Assembly (NCBI GenBank): GCA_002305995.1
Contig: DBRN01000004.1
Location: 43,496 to 60,092, forward strand
From: Atopobiaceae bacterium UBA1367
GTDB taxonomy: Bacteria > Actinomycetota > Coriobacteriia > Coriobacteriales > Atopobiaceae
DNA: 16,597 nt
Direction of reading: 5' to 3'
Under the pieces are notes generated by a model. It was given only the letters and a program-made list of their open reading frames with translations, was not told the origin of the DNA and ran no database searches. The position numbers and the translations under genes are program-made. Below are positions 1 through 8,426 of the stretch, piece after piece (positions within the stretch are counted from its first letter, which is position 1; every line of letters starts with the position of its first letter).

Positions 1-223
1 GGGAAAGCCCGAGTTGTGCGGGATTGTGGCCCATAGTGGAAAGGTTTCTTCCGACTTCTGACCCTCGCGGGCCACACAAGTCGGCACTTTTCTTTCCATG
101 GCGAACTTCAGCTCCGCACAACTCGGGCTTTCCCTTTCCGGTGGAGGAGCAGGCTCCGCACAACTCGGGCTTTCCCTTTCCAAGGTTGGGCGTCATCTCG
201 CACAAGTCGGGGATTTCCTTTCC
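1..223. repeat. 42-bp-period inverted repeat array 1 (left end outside window)
   Basis: Six 24-bp units lie at exact 42-bp steps within each arm. On the plus strand there is a partial unit ending at 19 and a full unit at 38-61. On the minus strand units lie at 74-97, 116-139, 158-181 and 200-223. A unit begins GGAAAGG(A/G)AA and ends GA(G/C)TTGTG(C/A/T). The two arms face each other with their TTGTG ends across a 12-nt gap at 62-73; around it CCGACTTCTG and CACAAGTCGG form a near-perfect inverted repeat. The 18-bp spacers between units differ from one another. The same unit and period recur at 8427-8864 and from 16517. Long frames through the array read as 14-residue repeats, but they have no ribosome site and I treat them as non-coding. 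Function unknown. Confidence 0.9.
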
Positions 224-334
224 AATAGGGTGGTCTCGGCAGAGGTTTGCGCCTCTGGCGGGTGATCTTCCCTCGGGAGGGTGCATGGTGTCCTCGTCCC
301 GCTTGCCGCGACGCGGCCCAACGGAGGGCCACTG

Positions 335-510
335 CCGACAATCTAACTTGTAGGTGCGCTTGCGGCGCCTGCGTCTCGCTATATCGCATTTGTCGGTACT
401 TTTCGGCGTCATCCCGTGTGTATCACGTTTGTCGGTGGGTCAAATTGACCGACAAATCGGATTGTCGGTTCCCCTTGGGAAGTGGTGCGGAAAAAAGTAC
501 AGACAAATTG
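335..510. promoter_or_regulatory. Cluster of TTGTCGG / CCGACAA motifs, possible operator region
   Basis: The heptamer TTGTCGG occurs on the plus strand at 390-396, 429-435 and 462-468, and inverted as CCGACAA at 335-341 and 449-455. A weaker copy, AGACAAAT, lies at 501-508. The copies at 448-455 and 462-469 form a dyad (ACCGACAA, six bases, TTGTCGGT). Overlapping it, GGTCAAATTGACC at 438-450 is palindromic except for its central base. Several spaced copies in both orientations are typical of a multi-site operator, but no gene starts close by on either strand, so the target is unknown. Confidence 0.5.
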
Positions 511-559
511 CCCACTCGACGTCCGTGCCGCGATCCGATGTCGTGATCTAGCAGAAAGA

Positions 560-700
560 GCGGCCCGCAGCGGGCAGGCCCGGCGACCCGGCGACCGGCG
601 GCAGACCAGCAGCGGTCAGACCCGGCGACAGGCAGACCCGGCGACCAGGCGACCGGCAGGCCAGCGGCAGGCAGGCCCGTAATGGGCAGACATACGACAG
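560..700. repeat. GC-rich imperfect tandem repeat (GGCAGACCCGGCGACC-like)
   Basis: The stretch is built from shuffled copies of CCGGCGACC, GGCAGACCC and GGCAGGCCC with irregular period, the clearest pair being about 16 bp apart near 615-650. Frames through it are biased to Pro, Arg, Ala and Gly and have no recognisable domain, so I read it as slippage-prone spacer DNA. Confidence 0.6.
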
Positions 701-741
701 GCAGGCCCGAGGCAAGTCAGACACCCTTTGCCGCTCATCCT

Positions 742-753
742 GGAAACGTTTCC
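742..753. promoter_or_regulatory. LacI-type operator O1
   Basis: GGAAACGTTTCC is a perfect 12-bp palindrome with the central CG typical of LacI/CcpA-family operators. It is identical to the core of O2, whose centre lies 85 bp downstream. That is about eight helical turns and would allow looping around the lacI promoter. Confidence 0.8.
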
Positions 754-790
754 GCTCACCGGATGCGCACCTCGCCGGCATACCGATGCC

Positions 791-820
791 TTGACTCGGG
801 TGACAGCGGAGCGTTACAAC
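791..820 (+). promoter_or_regulatory. Probable lacI promoter
   Basis: TTGACT at 791-796 matches the -35 consensus at five of six bases. TACAAC at 815-820 is a 4/6 match to the -10 box at 18-bp spacing. Transcription would start near 827, inside operator O2, so repression by the encoded LacI protein is expected. ACAACGTTGT (816-825), another CG-centred palindrome, overlaps the -10 box. Confidence 0.5.
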
Positions 821-825
821 GTTGT

Positions 826-850
826 TGGAAACGTTTCCAGTAACGTTTCC
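826..850. promoter_or_regulatory. LacI-type operators O2 and O3, abutting
   Basis: O2 is the 14-bp palindrome TGGAAACGTTTCCA at 826-839. Immediately after it, 839-850 matches the same 12-bp core at ten positions, keeping AACGTTTCC. Both lie upstream of the regulator's ribosome site, which points to autoregulation and probably to control of the downstream transport operon. Confidence 0.75.
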
Positions 851-885
851 AACACATGTGCGAGCTGTTGGGAGGAGGAGGCTGC

Positions 886-1902
886 ATGACGATCAAAGAC
901 GTTGCCGCAGCGTGTGGCGTTGCCGTCAGCACGGTCTCCCGCGTGCTCAACAACCACCCCGACGTCAGCGCCAGCACCCGCGCGCGGGTGCTGGAGGCCA
1001 TCGACAGGCTCCACTACATCCCCAACAACAGCGCCCGCGACCTCGTCGCCTCGCAGGTGGACTCGATCGGCTTGGTGGTGCGCGGCGCTGAGAACCCCTT
1101 CTACACACCCATCATCCGCGCCATCGAGGCCAGCTGCGAGGCGGCTGGCTACACCATGGTCCTCCACCAGATTCCCGTGGGAGCCGATGAGATCTCCGCG
1201 GGCGCGGCGCTCGTGCGATCCAAGCGCCTGCGTGGCATCATCTTCCTGGGCGGTCGCTTCGACTACAGCCAGGAGGAGGGTGCGGCCATCGGCATCCCGT
1301 TCGTGTGCTGCACCAACACCAACCAGTTCGGGGACCTCGACAAATCGGTCTACTCGTCCGTCTCCATCGATGACTTCGCCGAGGGGTACCGGGCGACCAG
1401 GCTGCTCATCGACCAGGGCCACGCCAGGATCGCCGTCCTGCTCGACAGCGTGCGCGATCACTCCATCAGCGAGCTGCGTTATGCGGGCTACTGCCAGGCG
1501 CTCGCCGACGCGGGCGTCCCCCTTGACGCCGACCTCGTGCTCGAGACCATCGACTTCACGATGGCGGCGGCATACGAGCGCACCCTGCGCGCCTTCAGGG
1601 AGCGTCGCGACATCACGGCCATCTTTGCCATAGCCGACTCCATGGCCATCTCGGCCATGAAAGCCATACATGACGTGGGCCTCACCGTGCCCGAGGCGTG
1701 CTCGATCGTCGCCATCGACGGCATTGAGATGTCGCGCTACACGGTCCCCACGCTCACCACGCTCACGCAGCCGCAGGTCACCATGGGGGAGGAGGCGGTA
1801 AAGATCCTGCTGGATGTGCTTTCGGGCGCAGCACCCAGCCGTCACGTGCGGCTGGAGACGGTTCTGAGGGAAGGGGAGACCCTCGGGCCAGCACGGCACT
1901 AG
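886..1902 (+). CDS. LacI-family transcriptional regulator
   Basis: A 338-residue sugar-responsive repressor. The N-terminus starts MTIKDVAAACGV and continues VSTVSRVLNN, the classical LacI helix-turn-helix, followed by the hinge helix region around HYIPNNSARDL. The rest is a periplasmic-binding-protein-like effector domain ending near ETVLREG. Length matches the family (330-350). I chose ATG 886 because GGGAGGAGGAGG lies just upstream and the HTH begins at residue 2; an in-frame ATG at 856 would add ten residues of no known domain. It precedes the binding protein of an ABC sugar importer, and three LacI-type operators lie in its own upstream region, so it most likely represses itself and the import operon until the substrate or a derivative binds. 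The effector cannot be told from sequence; a beta-glucoside is inferred from the GH1 neighbour. Confidence 0.95.
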   Translation: MTIKDVAAACGVAVSTVSRVLNNHPDVSASTRARVLEAIDRLHYIPNNSARDLVASQVDSIGLVVRGAENPFYTPIIRAIEASCEAAGYTMVLHQIPVGADEISAGAALVRSKRLRGIIFLGGRFDYSQEEGAAIGIPFVCCTNTNQFGDLDKSVYSSVSIDDFAEGYRATRLLIDQGHARIAVLLDSVRDHSISELRYAGYCQALADAGVPLDADLVLETIDFTMAAAYERTLRAFRERRDITAIFAIADSMAISAMKAIHDVGLTVPEACSIVAIDGIEMSRYTVPTLTTLTQPQVTMGEEAVKILLDVLSGAAPSRHVRLETVLREGETLGPARH

Positions 1903-1927
1903 ACGCACGCACAGTGCGGAGAACAGC

Positions 1928-1960
1928 GTGCTCGCGGGCTGTCATGACGACCGCGAGCAC
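1928..1960 (+). terminator. Hairpin between lacI and the transport operon
   Basis: GTGCTCGCGG (1928-1937) and CCGCGAGCAC (1951-1960) form a perfect 10-bp stem around a 13-nt loop that contains TCATGA. No run of T follows, so it may attenuate or stabilise transcripts rather than stop them fully. It lies 25 bp after the lacI stop. Confidence 0.55.
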
Positions 1961-2010
1961 CTCGAAAACGGTCACAAGAACGTTCGTAGCGAGAAGAGAA
2001 GGAGCACCCC

Positions 2011-3324
2011 ATGAGCATCAACAGCAACACCACACGTAGGACCTTCCTGGGCACCACCGGACTCCTGGCCGCGACGGCGCTTGCCGGATGCGGCGGCGGT
2101 TCGGGCAGCGGCAGCTCCGGAGGGGCCTCGGGCAAGGTGTATTGGCTCAACTTCAAGCCCGAGGTCGACGAGGTCCTCCAGGATCTGGCGAGCACCTACA
2201 CCGAGCAGACCGGCGTTCCCGTGAAGGTCGTCACCGCGGCATCCGGCACGTACAACCAGACCCTCACCTCCGAGATGGACAAGTCCGAGCCCCCGACCCT
2301 CTTCGTCATCGGCAGCCAGGCTGCCGTCAAGCAGTGGGGAGACTACGCGCTTGACCTCAAGGGCACCGCCATCGAGTCGGAGTCCAACACCGACGCCTAC
2401 AACCTGTACGACGCCGACGGCAGGCTCGTGAGCCAGGGCTACTGCTACGAGTGCTACGGCATCGTCGCCAACGCAGACCTCATCGCCAAGGCCGGGCACG
2501 ACATCGCCGACATCAAGGACTTCGCCTCCCTCAAGGCCGTTGTCGAGGACATCCACGGCCGCGCCTCCGAGCTGGGCTTCGACGCCTTTGTCGCCACCGA
2601 CATGGACGACTCCTCCAGCTGGCGCGTGACCGGCCACCTCGCCAACCTCGAGTACTACTACGAGGAGCGCGACGACGGTGGCTGGGACGAGTGCCCCGCC
2701 GAGATCAAGGGCACCTACCTGGAGAACTACAAGAACCTCTATGACCTCGCCATCAACAACAGCACCCAGGATCCCAAGAGCCTGGCGACCGGTGGCCATG
2801 ACCCCGCGAACGAGTTCACGAGCGGCAAGGGCGTGTTCTTCCTCACCGGCTCCTGGGACTATGCCACCCTGTCCGAGGCAGCGCCCAACATTCGCATGAT
2901 CCCGTATTACTGCGGTGTCGACGGGGAGGAGAAGGCCGGCCTCAACTGCGGCACCGAGAACTGCTGGGCCGTCAACGCCCAGGTCCCCGAGGCCGACCAG
3001 CAGGCCACCATCGACTTCATGGTGTGGCTGGCAAGCGATCCCGACGCCTCTGCCAAGCTCGTCGCCGAGCTGGGCATCATGCCCTTCACCAACGCCGTGG
3101 AGAGCACCAACGGCTTCCTCAACGACGCCGCCAGCTACACCGACGACGGCTGCTACGTGCTGGACTGGGCCACCAACTATCAGCCCAACGTCGATGCCTA
3201 CCGCGCCGCGCTCGTCTCCGCGCTGAACGCGTACAACTCCGATCAGTCCGACGCCACGTGGGCCGATGTCGAGACGGCCTTCGTCGACGGCTGGGCAACC
3301 CAGTACGCGAAGGTCAACGGCTAG
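2011..3324 (+). CDS. ABC sugar transporter substrate-binding lipoprotein
   Basis: A 437-residue extracellular solute-binding protein of family 1 (MalE-like), the capture subunit of the importer encoded downstream. The N-terminus carries a twin-arginine-like motif (Arg9-Arg10, RRTFLG), a hydrophobic stretch and the lipobox LAGC with lipidated Cys27, followed by a Gly/Ser-rich tether up to about residue 41. The mature part starts VYWLNFKPEVDEVLQDLASTY, typical of this family, and has the usual length. The start is supported by AGAAGGAG ending six bases before ATG 2011. The Tat-type signal suggests export after folding, which is seen among actinobacterial lipoproteins. A strong hairpin just behind the gene probably lets it be made in excess of the permeases. 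Substrate is not identifiable; context suggests an oligosaccharide or beta-glucoside. Confidence 0.93.
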   Translation: MSINSNTTRRTFLGTTGLLAATALAGCGGGSGSGSSGGASGKVYWLNFKPEVDEVLQDLASTYTEQTGVPVKVVTAASGTYNQTLTSEMDKSEPPTLFVIGSQAAVKQWGDYALDLKGTAIESESNTDAYNLYDADGRLVSQGYCYECYGIVANADLIAKAGHDIADIKDFASLKAVVEDIHGRASELGFDAFVATDMDDSSSWRVTGHLANLEYYYEERDDGGWDECPAEIKGTYLENYKNLYDLAINNSTQDPKSLATGGHDPANEFTSGKGVFFLTGSWDYATLSEAAPNIRMIPYYCGVDGEEKAGLNCGTENCWAVNAQVPEADQQATIDFMVWLASDPDASAKLVAELGIMPFTNAVESTNGFLNDAASYTDDGCYVLDWATNYQPNVDAYRAALVSALNAYNSDQSDATWADVETAFVDGWATQYAKVNG

Positions 3325-3348
3325 GCACGACACGTCCTAGACCGTCTT

Positions 3349-3384
3349 GGGGCCGGGACGCGCTCTCTCTTGCGTCCCGGCCCC
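3349..3384 (+). terminator. Strong hairpin after the binding-protein gene
   Basis: GGGGCCGGGACGC (3349-3361) pairs perfectly with GCGTCCCGGCCCC (3372-3384) around a 10-nt loop, followed by GTTTCG. In sugar ABC operons such intercistronic hairpins commonly act as partial terminators or 3' stabilisers that raise binding-protein yield relative to the permeases. Confidence 0.8.
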
Positions 3385-3394
3385 GTTTCGTGCG

Positions 3395-3452
3395 ATGGGC
3401 GCTGTCGCGCCCTGCCAGGGGTCCGGTGCTCCCTGACGGGTGCAGCGCCCAT
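3395..3452 (+). promoter_or_regulatory. Second intercistronic stem before the permease
   Basis: ATGGGCGCTG (3395-3404) and CAGCGCCCAT (3443-3452) form a perfect 10-bp stem enclosing 38 nt, itself able to form a small CCCT/AGGG hairpin. The structure ends 18 nt before the permease ribosome site AAAGGAG (3471-3477), so it could influence its translation or mRNA processing. Confidence 0.5.
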
Positions 3453-3482
3453 GGACACCACCACTATCTGAAAGGAGTTGGG

Positions 3483-4385
3483 ATGAGCAAGAAGCCTGCG
3501 GCCGGAAACTCCCTGCGCCAGTCCACGAGGCGCTGGGCGTGGCTGTTCATGGGCCCGGTGGTCGCCGCGTTCACCATCGGGTTCGTGTGGCCCTTCTTCC
3601 AAGGCATCTATCTCTCCTTCTGCACGTTTCGCGTGACCTCGGACGCAACCTTCGTCGGGATGGGCAACTACCAGTCGGCGCTTGCCGACCCCAGCTTCCA
3701 GCATTCATTCTGGTACACGGCCCTGACCGCCGTGGTGAGCCTCGTGCTCATTAACGTGCTTGCCTTCGCCGTCGCATACGCGCTCACCCAGAGCATCAAG
3801 GGATCGAACCTCTTTCGCACGGTGTTCTTCATGCCCAACCTCATCGGCGGCATCGTGCTCGGCTACATCTGGTCGATGATCTTCGACGGCATCCTGTCCG
3901 CGTATGGCACGTCGATCCTGCTCGAGACCAGGTATGGCTTCTGGGGGCTCATCATCCTCATGTGCTGGCAGCAGATCGGCTACATGATGATCATCTACAT
4001 AGCGGGCCTGCAGGCGGTGCCCGAGGACATGCTCGAGGCCGCCAAGATCGACGGCGCCAGCAGATGGCAGACCCTGTTCAAGGTCACCATTCCCAACGTC
4101 ATGCCGTCGATCACCATCTGCATGTTCCTCTCGCTGACCAACGGCTTCAAGCTGTTCGACCAGAACCTCGCGCTCACGGGAGGTCTGCCCTACATCATCC
4201 AGCCCGATGGCTCGACGATCAACACCACCGAGATGCTCGCCTTGAACATCTACAACACCTTCTACAACGCCAACACCGCGGCGCGCGGGACGGCGCAGGC
4301 CAAGGCGGTCATCTTCTTCATCCTCGTGGCCGGTCTGGGGTTGGCGCAGCTTGCCTACACCCGCAAGAGGGAGGTGCAGCAATGA
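3483..4385 (+). CDS. ABC sugar transporter permease, MalF/UgpA type
   Basis: A 300-residue inner-membrane subunit forming the translocation path with the next gene product. After a short basic N-terminus (MSKKPAAG), six hydrophobic segments are visible, beginning AWLFMGPVVAAFTIGFVWPF. The cytoplasmic EAA loop reads EAAKIDGASRWQTLFKVTIP near residues 185-205 and docks on the ATPase. The start at 3483 is chosen because AAAGGAG lies five bases upstream and the first membrane segment follows normally; the frame is open further upstream but only as a shadow of the binding-protein gene. The stop overlaps the start of the second permease (ATGA), implying translational coupling. Confidence 0.95.
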   Translation: MSKKPAAGNSLRQSTRRWAWLFMGPVVAAFTIGFVWPFFQGIYLSFCTFRVTSDATFVGMGNYQSALADPSFQHSFWYTALTAVVSLVLINVLAFAVAYALTQSIKGSNLFRTVFFMPNLIGGIVLGYIWSMIFDGILSAYGTSILLETRYGFWGLIILMCWQQIGYMMIIYIAGLQAVPEDMLEAAKIDGASRWQTLFKVTIPNVMPSITICMFLSLTNGFKLFDQNLALTGGLPYIIQPDGSTINTTEMLALNIYNTFYNANTAARGTAQAKAVIFFILVAGLGLAQLAYTRKREVQQ

Positions 4386-5245
4386 TGCATACGGAGCAGA
4401 CCCTCGTAGCCGAGAGGCGTCGCAAGACCATCCTCTCGGTGGTGCTGGCCATCATCTGTGTCATCTACGTGCTGCCCGTGGCCGCCGTGGTCGTCAACTC
4501 GTTCAAGCTCAACACGTTCGTGAAGACCGAGACCTTCGCGCTTCCCACCGAGCAGAGCTTCGCGGGTTTCAGCAACTTCATCACAGGTATGACCTTCGGC
4601 AACTACCCGTTCCTCAAGTCCGCCCTGTACAGCGTGGTCATCACCATCCTCTCCACGGGCCTCATCCTGCTGTTCTGCTCGATGGCGGCATGGTACATCG
4701 CACGCGTCAACTCACGTGCCTGCAGGGCGATCTATTACCTGTGCGTCTTCTCGATGGTCGTGCCGTTCCAGATGGTCATGTTCACCCTCTCGAAGACGGC
4801 CGACACCCTGAAGCTCAACACGCCGTGGACGATCCCCATCGTCTACCTGGGCTTTGGTGCGGGACTTGCCATCTTCATGTTCGTGGGCTTCGTGAAGTCG
4901 ATCCCGCTCGAGATCGAGGAGGCGGCCGCCATCGACGGCTGCGGGCCGCTGCGCACGTTCTTCTCGGTAGTGCTGCCCATGCTCAAGCCCACGCTCATCT
5001 CGGTGGGCATCCTCGAGATCATGTGGGTGTGGAACGACTACCTGCTACCGGTGCTCGTGCTCGACCTCAACGAGTACCGCACGATCCCCATTCACATCCA
5101 GTACCTCAAGGGCTCATACGGCACGGTTGACCTGGGAGCCACGATGGCGCTCATCCTGCTGTCCATCGTTCCGGTCATCATCTTCTATCTGGCTTGCCAG
5201 AAGCACATCATCAAGGGCGTCGCAGCGGGCGCCGTCAAGGGTTAG
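4382..5245 (+). CDS. ABC sugar transporter permease, MalG/UgpE type
   Basis: A 287-residue partner permease. The N-terminal segment TILSVVLAIICVIYVLPVAA is the first membrane helix; the EAA loop reads EEAAAIDGCGPLRTFFSVVLP, followed by the conserved WNDYLLP of MalG-type subunits. ATG 4382 overlaps the previous stop in an ATGA; the next codon is also ATG (4385), so the start could shift by one residue. Its stop codon TAG lies inside the ribosome site of the ATPase gene (TAGGAGGT), so all three genes are tightly coupled. The protein ends in a short basic tail typical of the family. Confidence 0.95.
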   Translation: MMHTEQTLVAERRRKTILSVVLAIICVIYVLPVAAVVVNSFKLNTFVKTETFALPTEQSFAGFSNFITGMTFGNYPFLKSALYSVVITILSTGLILLFCSMAAWYIARVNSRACRAIYYLCVFSMVVPFQMVMFTLSKTADTLKLNTPWTIPIVYLGFGAGLAIFMFVGFVKSIPLEIEEAAAIDGCGPLRTFFSVVLPMLKPTLISVGILEIMWVWNDYLLPVLVLDLNEYRTIPIHIQYLKGSYGTVDLGATMALILLSIVPVIIFYLACQKHIIKGVAAGAVKG

Positions 5246-5258
5246 GAGGTGCTGAGCG

Positions 5259-6482
<1,224 letters not shown>

Positions 6483-6500
6483 CATCCCGTCCCGTGACGG

Positions 6501-6524
6501 AGGGCGACCTGTCCGCCCTTTGTT
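6501..6524 (+). terminator. Intrinsic terminator of the ABC operon
   Basis: AGGGCG (6501-6506) and CGCCCT (6514-6519) form a 6-bp stem with a 7-nt loop, followed by TTTGTTG. It starts 18 bases after the ATPase stop. Confidence 0.65.
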
Positions 6525-6553
6525 GCCCGTCGGTCGCGCGTGTACATCCCGTC

Positions 6554-6592
6554 CCGCGGCGAGGGGGCGCCCTTTGGCTCCCCTCGCCGCGG
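6554..6592 (+). terminator. Second strong hairpin after the ABC operon
   Basis: CCGCGGCGAGGGG (6554-6566) pairs perfectly with CCCCTCGCCGCGG (6580-6592) around a 13-nt loop. There is no T run. With the previous terminator it separates the importer from the GH1 gene. Confidence 0.7.
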
Positions 6593-6644
6593 TGCCGTCT
6601 GCCGTTGCCCAGAGGACGTGCGCGAAACACGCCATCCCAACACG

Positions 6645-6693
6645 TAGAATTGAGATGTCAGGGTCCATGTCGCCTGCCGGGAGGGCGGGCGAC
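6645..6693 (+). promoter_or_regulatory. Possible GH1 promoter and 5'-UTR hairpin
   Basis: TAGAAT at 6645-6650 is a good -10 box, but I see no convincing -35 box. Downstream, 6669-6678 pairs with 6684-6693 (GTCGCCTGCC with GGCGGGCGAC, one G-U pair, 5-nt loop). The hairpin ends 27 bases before the ribosome site AGAAGGAG (6721-6728). No LacI-type operator like those at 742 and 827 is seen here. Confidence 0.45.
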
Positions 6694-6733
6694 AGACGGA
6701 CGTATGGGAAAAGGGACGAGAGAAGGAGCTGAC

Positions 6734-8200
6734 ATGGCATTTCCGGAGGGATTCCTATGGGGCGGCGCGGTGGCAGCCAACCAGTGGGAGGGTGGCTGGG
6801 ATCAGGGTGGCCGTGGCATGGCCATGACCGACGTCACGACGGGAGGCACCGTCACTGAGCCCCGCTACGTGACCTACATCGACAAGGACGGCAACCACGG
6901 CAAGATGCGCAACGGCGACAAGCTCCCCAAGGGGGCCCGGTACGCCGTGCTGCCCGAGTACCACTACCCCAACCATGACGCCGTCGATGGTTACCATCAC
7001 TACAAGGAGGACATCGCGCTCTTTGGCGAGATGGGCTTCAAGCAGTTCCGCATGTCCATCAGCTGGTCCCGCCTGTTCCCCACGGGTCTGGAGAAGGAGC
7101 CCAATCCCGAGGGCGTGGCCTTCTACAGGGACATGTTCGAGGAGATGCACAAGAACGGCATTGAGCCGCTTGTGACCCTCTGGCACTTTGATACCCCGCT
7201 CCACCTCGAGGAGAGGTGTGGTGGCTGGGAGAACCGCGAGACCATCGATCACTTCGTGCGCTACGCCACCGCGTGCTTCCGCGAGTTCAAGGGCCTCGTG
7301 CACAACTGGCTCACCTTCAACGAGATCAACAACACCATCATGTTCCTCTCCTTCTCCGGACATACCGAGGACGAGGACTATCAGGCTGCCTACCAGCACC
7401 TGCATCACAAGTTCGTGGCCAGCGCCAAGGCGGTGCAGATCGGTCACGCCATCGACGGGGACAACAAGATCGGCTGCATGATCTGCGGCATCGCCTGGTA
7501 CCCGGCCACGTGTGACCCTGCCGACGTCCTGCTCGCGCAGCACCAGATGGAGGAGGGCATCTACTACTGCGGCGACGTCCAGTGCCTCGGCGAGTACGGC
7601 ACCTATGCCGCCCGCCTGTGGAAGGAGCACGACGTCGAGCTCGACATCACCGACGGCGACCTCGTCGACCTCGCCATGGGCACCGTGGACTTCTACACCT
7701 TCTCCTACTACATGTCCAACATCGTGACCACCCACGAGGTCACGGACACGGTCAAGGGCAACTTCTCGGCAGGTGCCCGCAACGAGTACCTCGAGTACTC
7801 CGACTGGGGATGGGCCACCGACGCCACCGGCCTGCAGTGGTACCTCGAGTGGGCCTACGCGCGCTACCAGATGCCGCTCATGGTGGTGGAGAACGGCCTG
7901 GGCGCCTACGACACCGTCGAGGAGGACGGTTCCATCCACGACCCGTTCCGCATCGACTACTACCGCAAGCACATCATTGCCATGGATGCCGCCATCGAGA
8001 ACGGCGTGGACCTTTGGGGCTACACCACCTGGGGCTGCATCGACGTCGTCTCCGCCGGTACGGGCGAGATGCGCAAGCGCTACGGCTTCATCTATGTGGA
8101 CATGGACGATGAGGGCAAGGGTTCCATGGCCCGCAGCCGCAAGGACTCCTTCTTCTGGTACAAGAAGGTCATCGAGTCCAATGGGGCTGACCTAGACTAG
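6734..8200 (+). CDS. GH1 glycosidase, 6-phospho-beta-glucosidase type
   Basis: A 488-residue cytoplasmic family 1 glycoside hydrolase of the usual length. The N-terminal signature is FPEGFLWGGAVAANQWEGG. The acid/base glutamate is Glu197 in TFNEINN and the nucleophile is Glu386 in VVENGLG. Near the C-terminus, DVVSAGTGEMRKRYGFIYVD (Ser440, Lys448, Tyr450) resembles the phosphate-binding loop of AscB/BglA 6-phospho-beta-glucosidases; plain beta-glucosidases usually have NFEWAEG-like residues here. FNEINN and SRKDSFFWYKKVI also match the phospho group. Expected reaction: hydrolysis of 6-phospho-beta-glucosides to glucose-6-phosphate and an aglycone or sugar. Start ATG 6734 follows AGAAGGAG by five bases; the frame is open further upstream without homology. 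Its neighbour is an ABC importer rather than a PTS, which is unusual for this enzyme type; no kinase or PTS component is in the window. Confidence 0.92.
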   Translation: MAFPEGFLWGGAVAANQWEGGWDQGGRGMAMTDVTTGGTVTEPRYVTYIDKDGNHGKMRNGDKLPKGARYAVLPEYHYPNHDAVDGYHHYKEDIALFGEMGFKQFRMSISWSRLFPTGLEKEPNPEGVAFYRDMFEEMHKNGIEPLVTLWHFDTPLHLEERCGGWENRETIDHFVRYATACFREFKGLVHNWLTFNEINNTIMFLSFSGHTEDEDYQAAYQHLHHKFVASAKAVQIGHAIDGDNKIGCMICGIAWYPATCDPADVLLAQHQMEEGIYYCGDVQCLGEYGTYAARLWKEHDVELDITDGDLVDLAMGTVDFYTFSYYMSNIVTTHEVTDTVKGNFSAGARNEYLEYSDWGWATDATGLQWYLEWAYARYQMPLMVVENGLGAYDTVEEDGSIHDPFRIDYYRKHIIAMDAAIENGVDLWGYTTWGCIDVVSAGTGEMRKRYGFIYVDMDDEGKGSMARSRKDSFFWYKKVIESNGADLD

Positions 8201-8229
8201 GCTTAGCTACCTGCGGAAACGCGACGCTT

Positions 8230-8305
8230 GGGGCCGTGACTCGGGGCTGGCGGTACGAATCGTGCAGCCGCCGCGTCACGGCCCCCACTCATGTGGCGAG
8301 TGGGG
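8230..8305. terminator. Terminator region after the GH1 gene, two overlapping stems
   Basis: GGGGCCGTGAC (8230-8240) pairs with GTCACGGCCCC (8275-8285), 11 bp, with an inner GGCTG/CAGCC pairing. CCCCACTC (8283-8290) pairs with GAGTGGGG (8298-8305), 8 bp. The stems share three bases, so both cannot form fully together. No T run follows either. Confidence 0.65.
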
Positions 8306-8426
8306 CCGGGATGGTCCGTCGCCCAGGCGCGGCAGGCTGACCTGTGGCCTTGACGGGTCCCACGTGTGCCCGGGAGCTCGTGCGAGGGGTTTCGAGAGCC
8401 CGCCTGTAAGGGATGGGTTACGCACT

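Larger units (their letters stand above)
224..741. other. Gene-free stretch between array 1 and the lacI control region
   Basis: I see no convincing gene here. The frames that cross it lack good ribosome sites and have no recognisable domains. It holds a cluster of TTGTCGG-type motifs (about 335-510) and then a GC-rich slippery repeat (about 560-700), listed separately. The part from about 380 to 510 is visibly richer in A and T than its surroundings, as expected of a control region or a short transferred or decayed piece. Confidence 0.6.

Noticed and set aside
24..353. 109-codon frame from array 1 into the spacer
   Set aside because: It begins inside a repeat unit without a ribosome site; its first half is only the array and the rest shows no similarity to known domains.
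548..781. Minus-strand 77-residue frame rich in Pro, Cys and Arg
   Set aside because: It runs through the slippery repeat at 560-700 and the LacI operator, with no recognisable domain.
814..1908. Long minus-strand frame opposite lacI (364 codons), and similar long frames opposite the binding protein, ATPase, GH1, kinase and isomerase genes
   Set aside because: They mirror GC-rich coding strands, are rich in His, Asp, Gly, Val and Arg, have no domains and overlap strongly supported genes.
8216..8222. GGAAACG half-site after the GH1 gene as a LacI operator
   Set aside because: The second half is not palindromic and it lies downstream of the gene, so it is probably chance.
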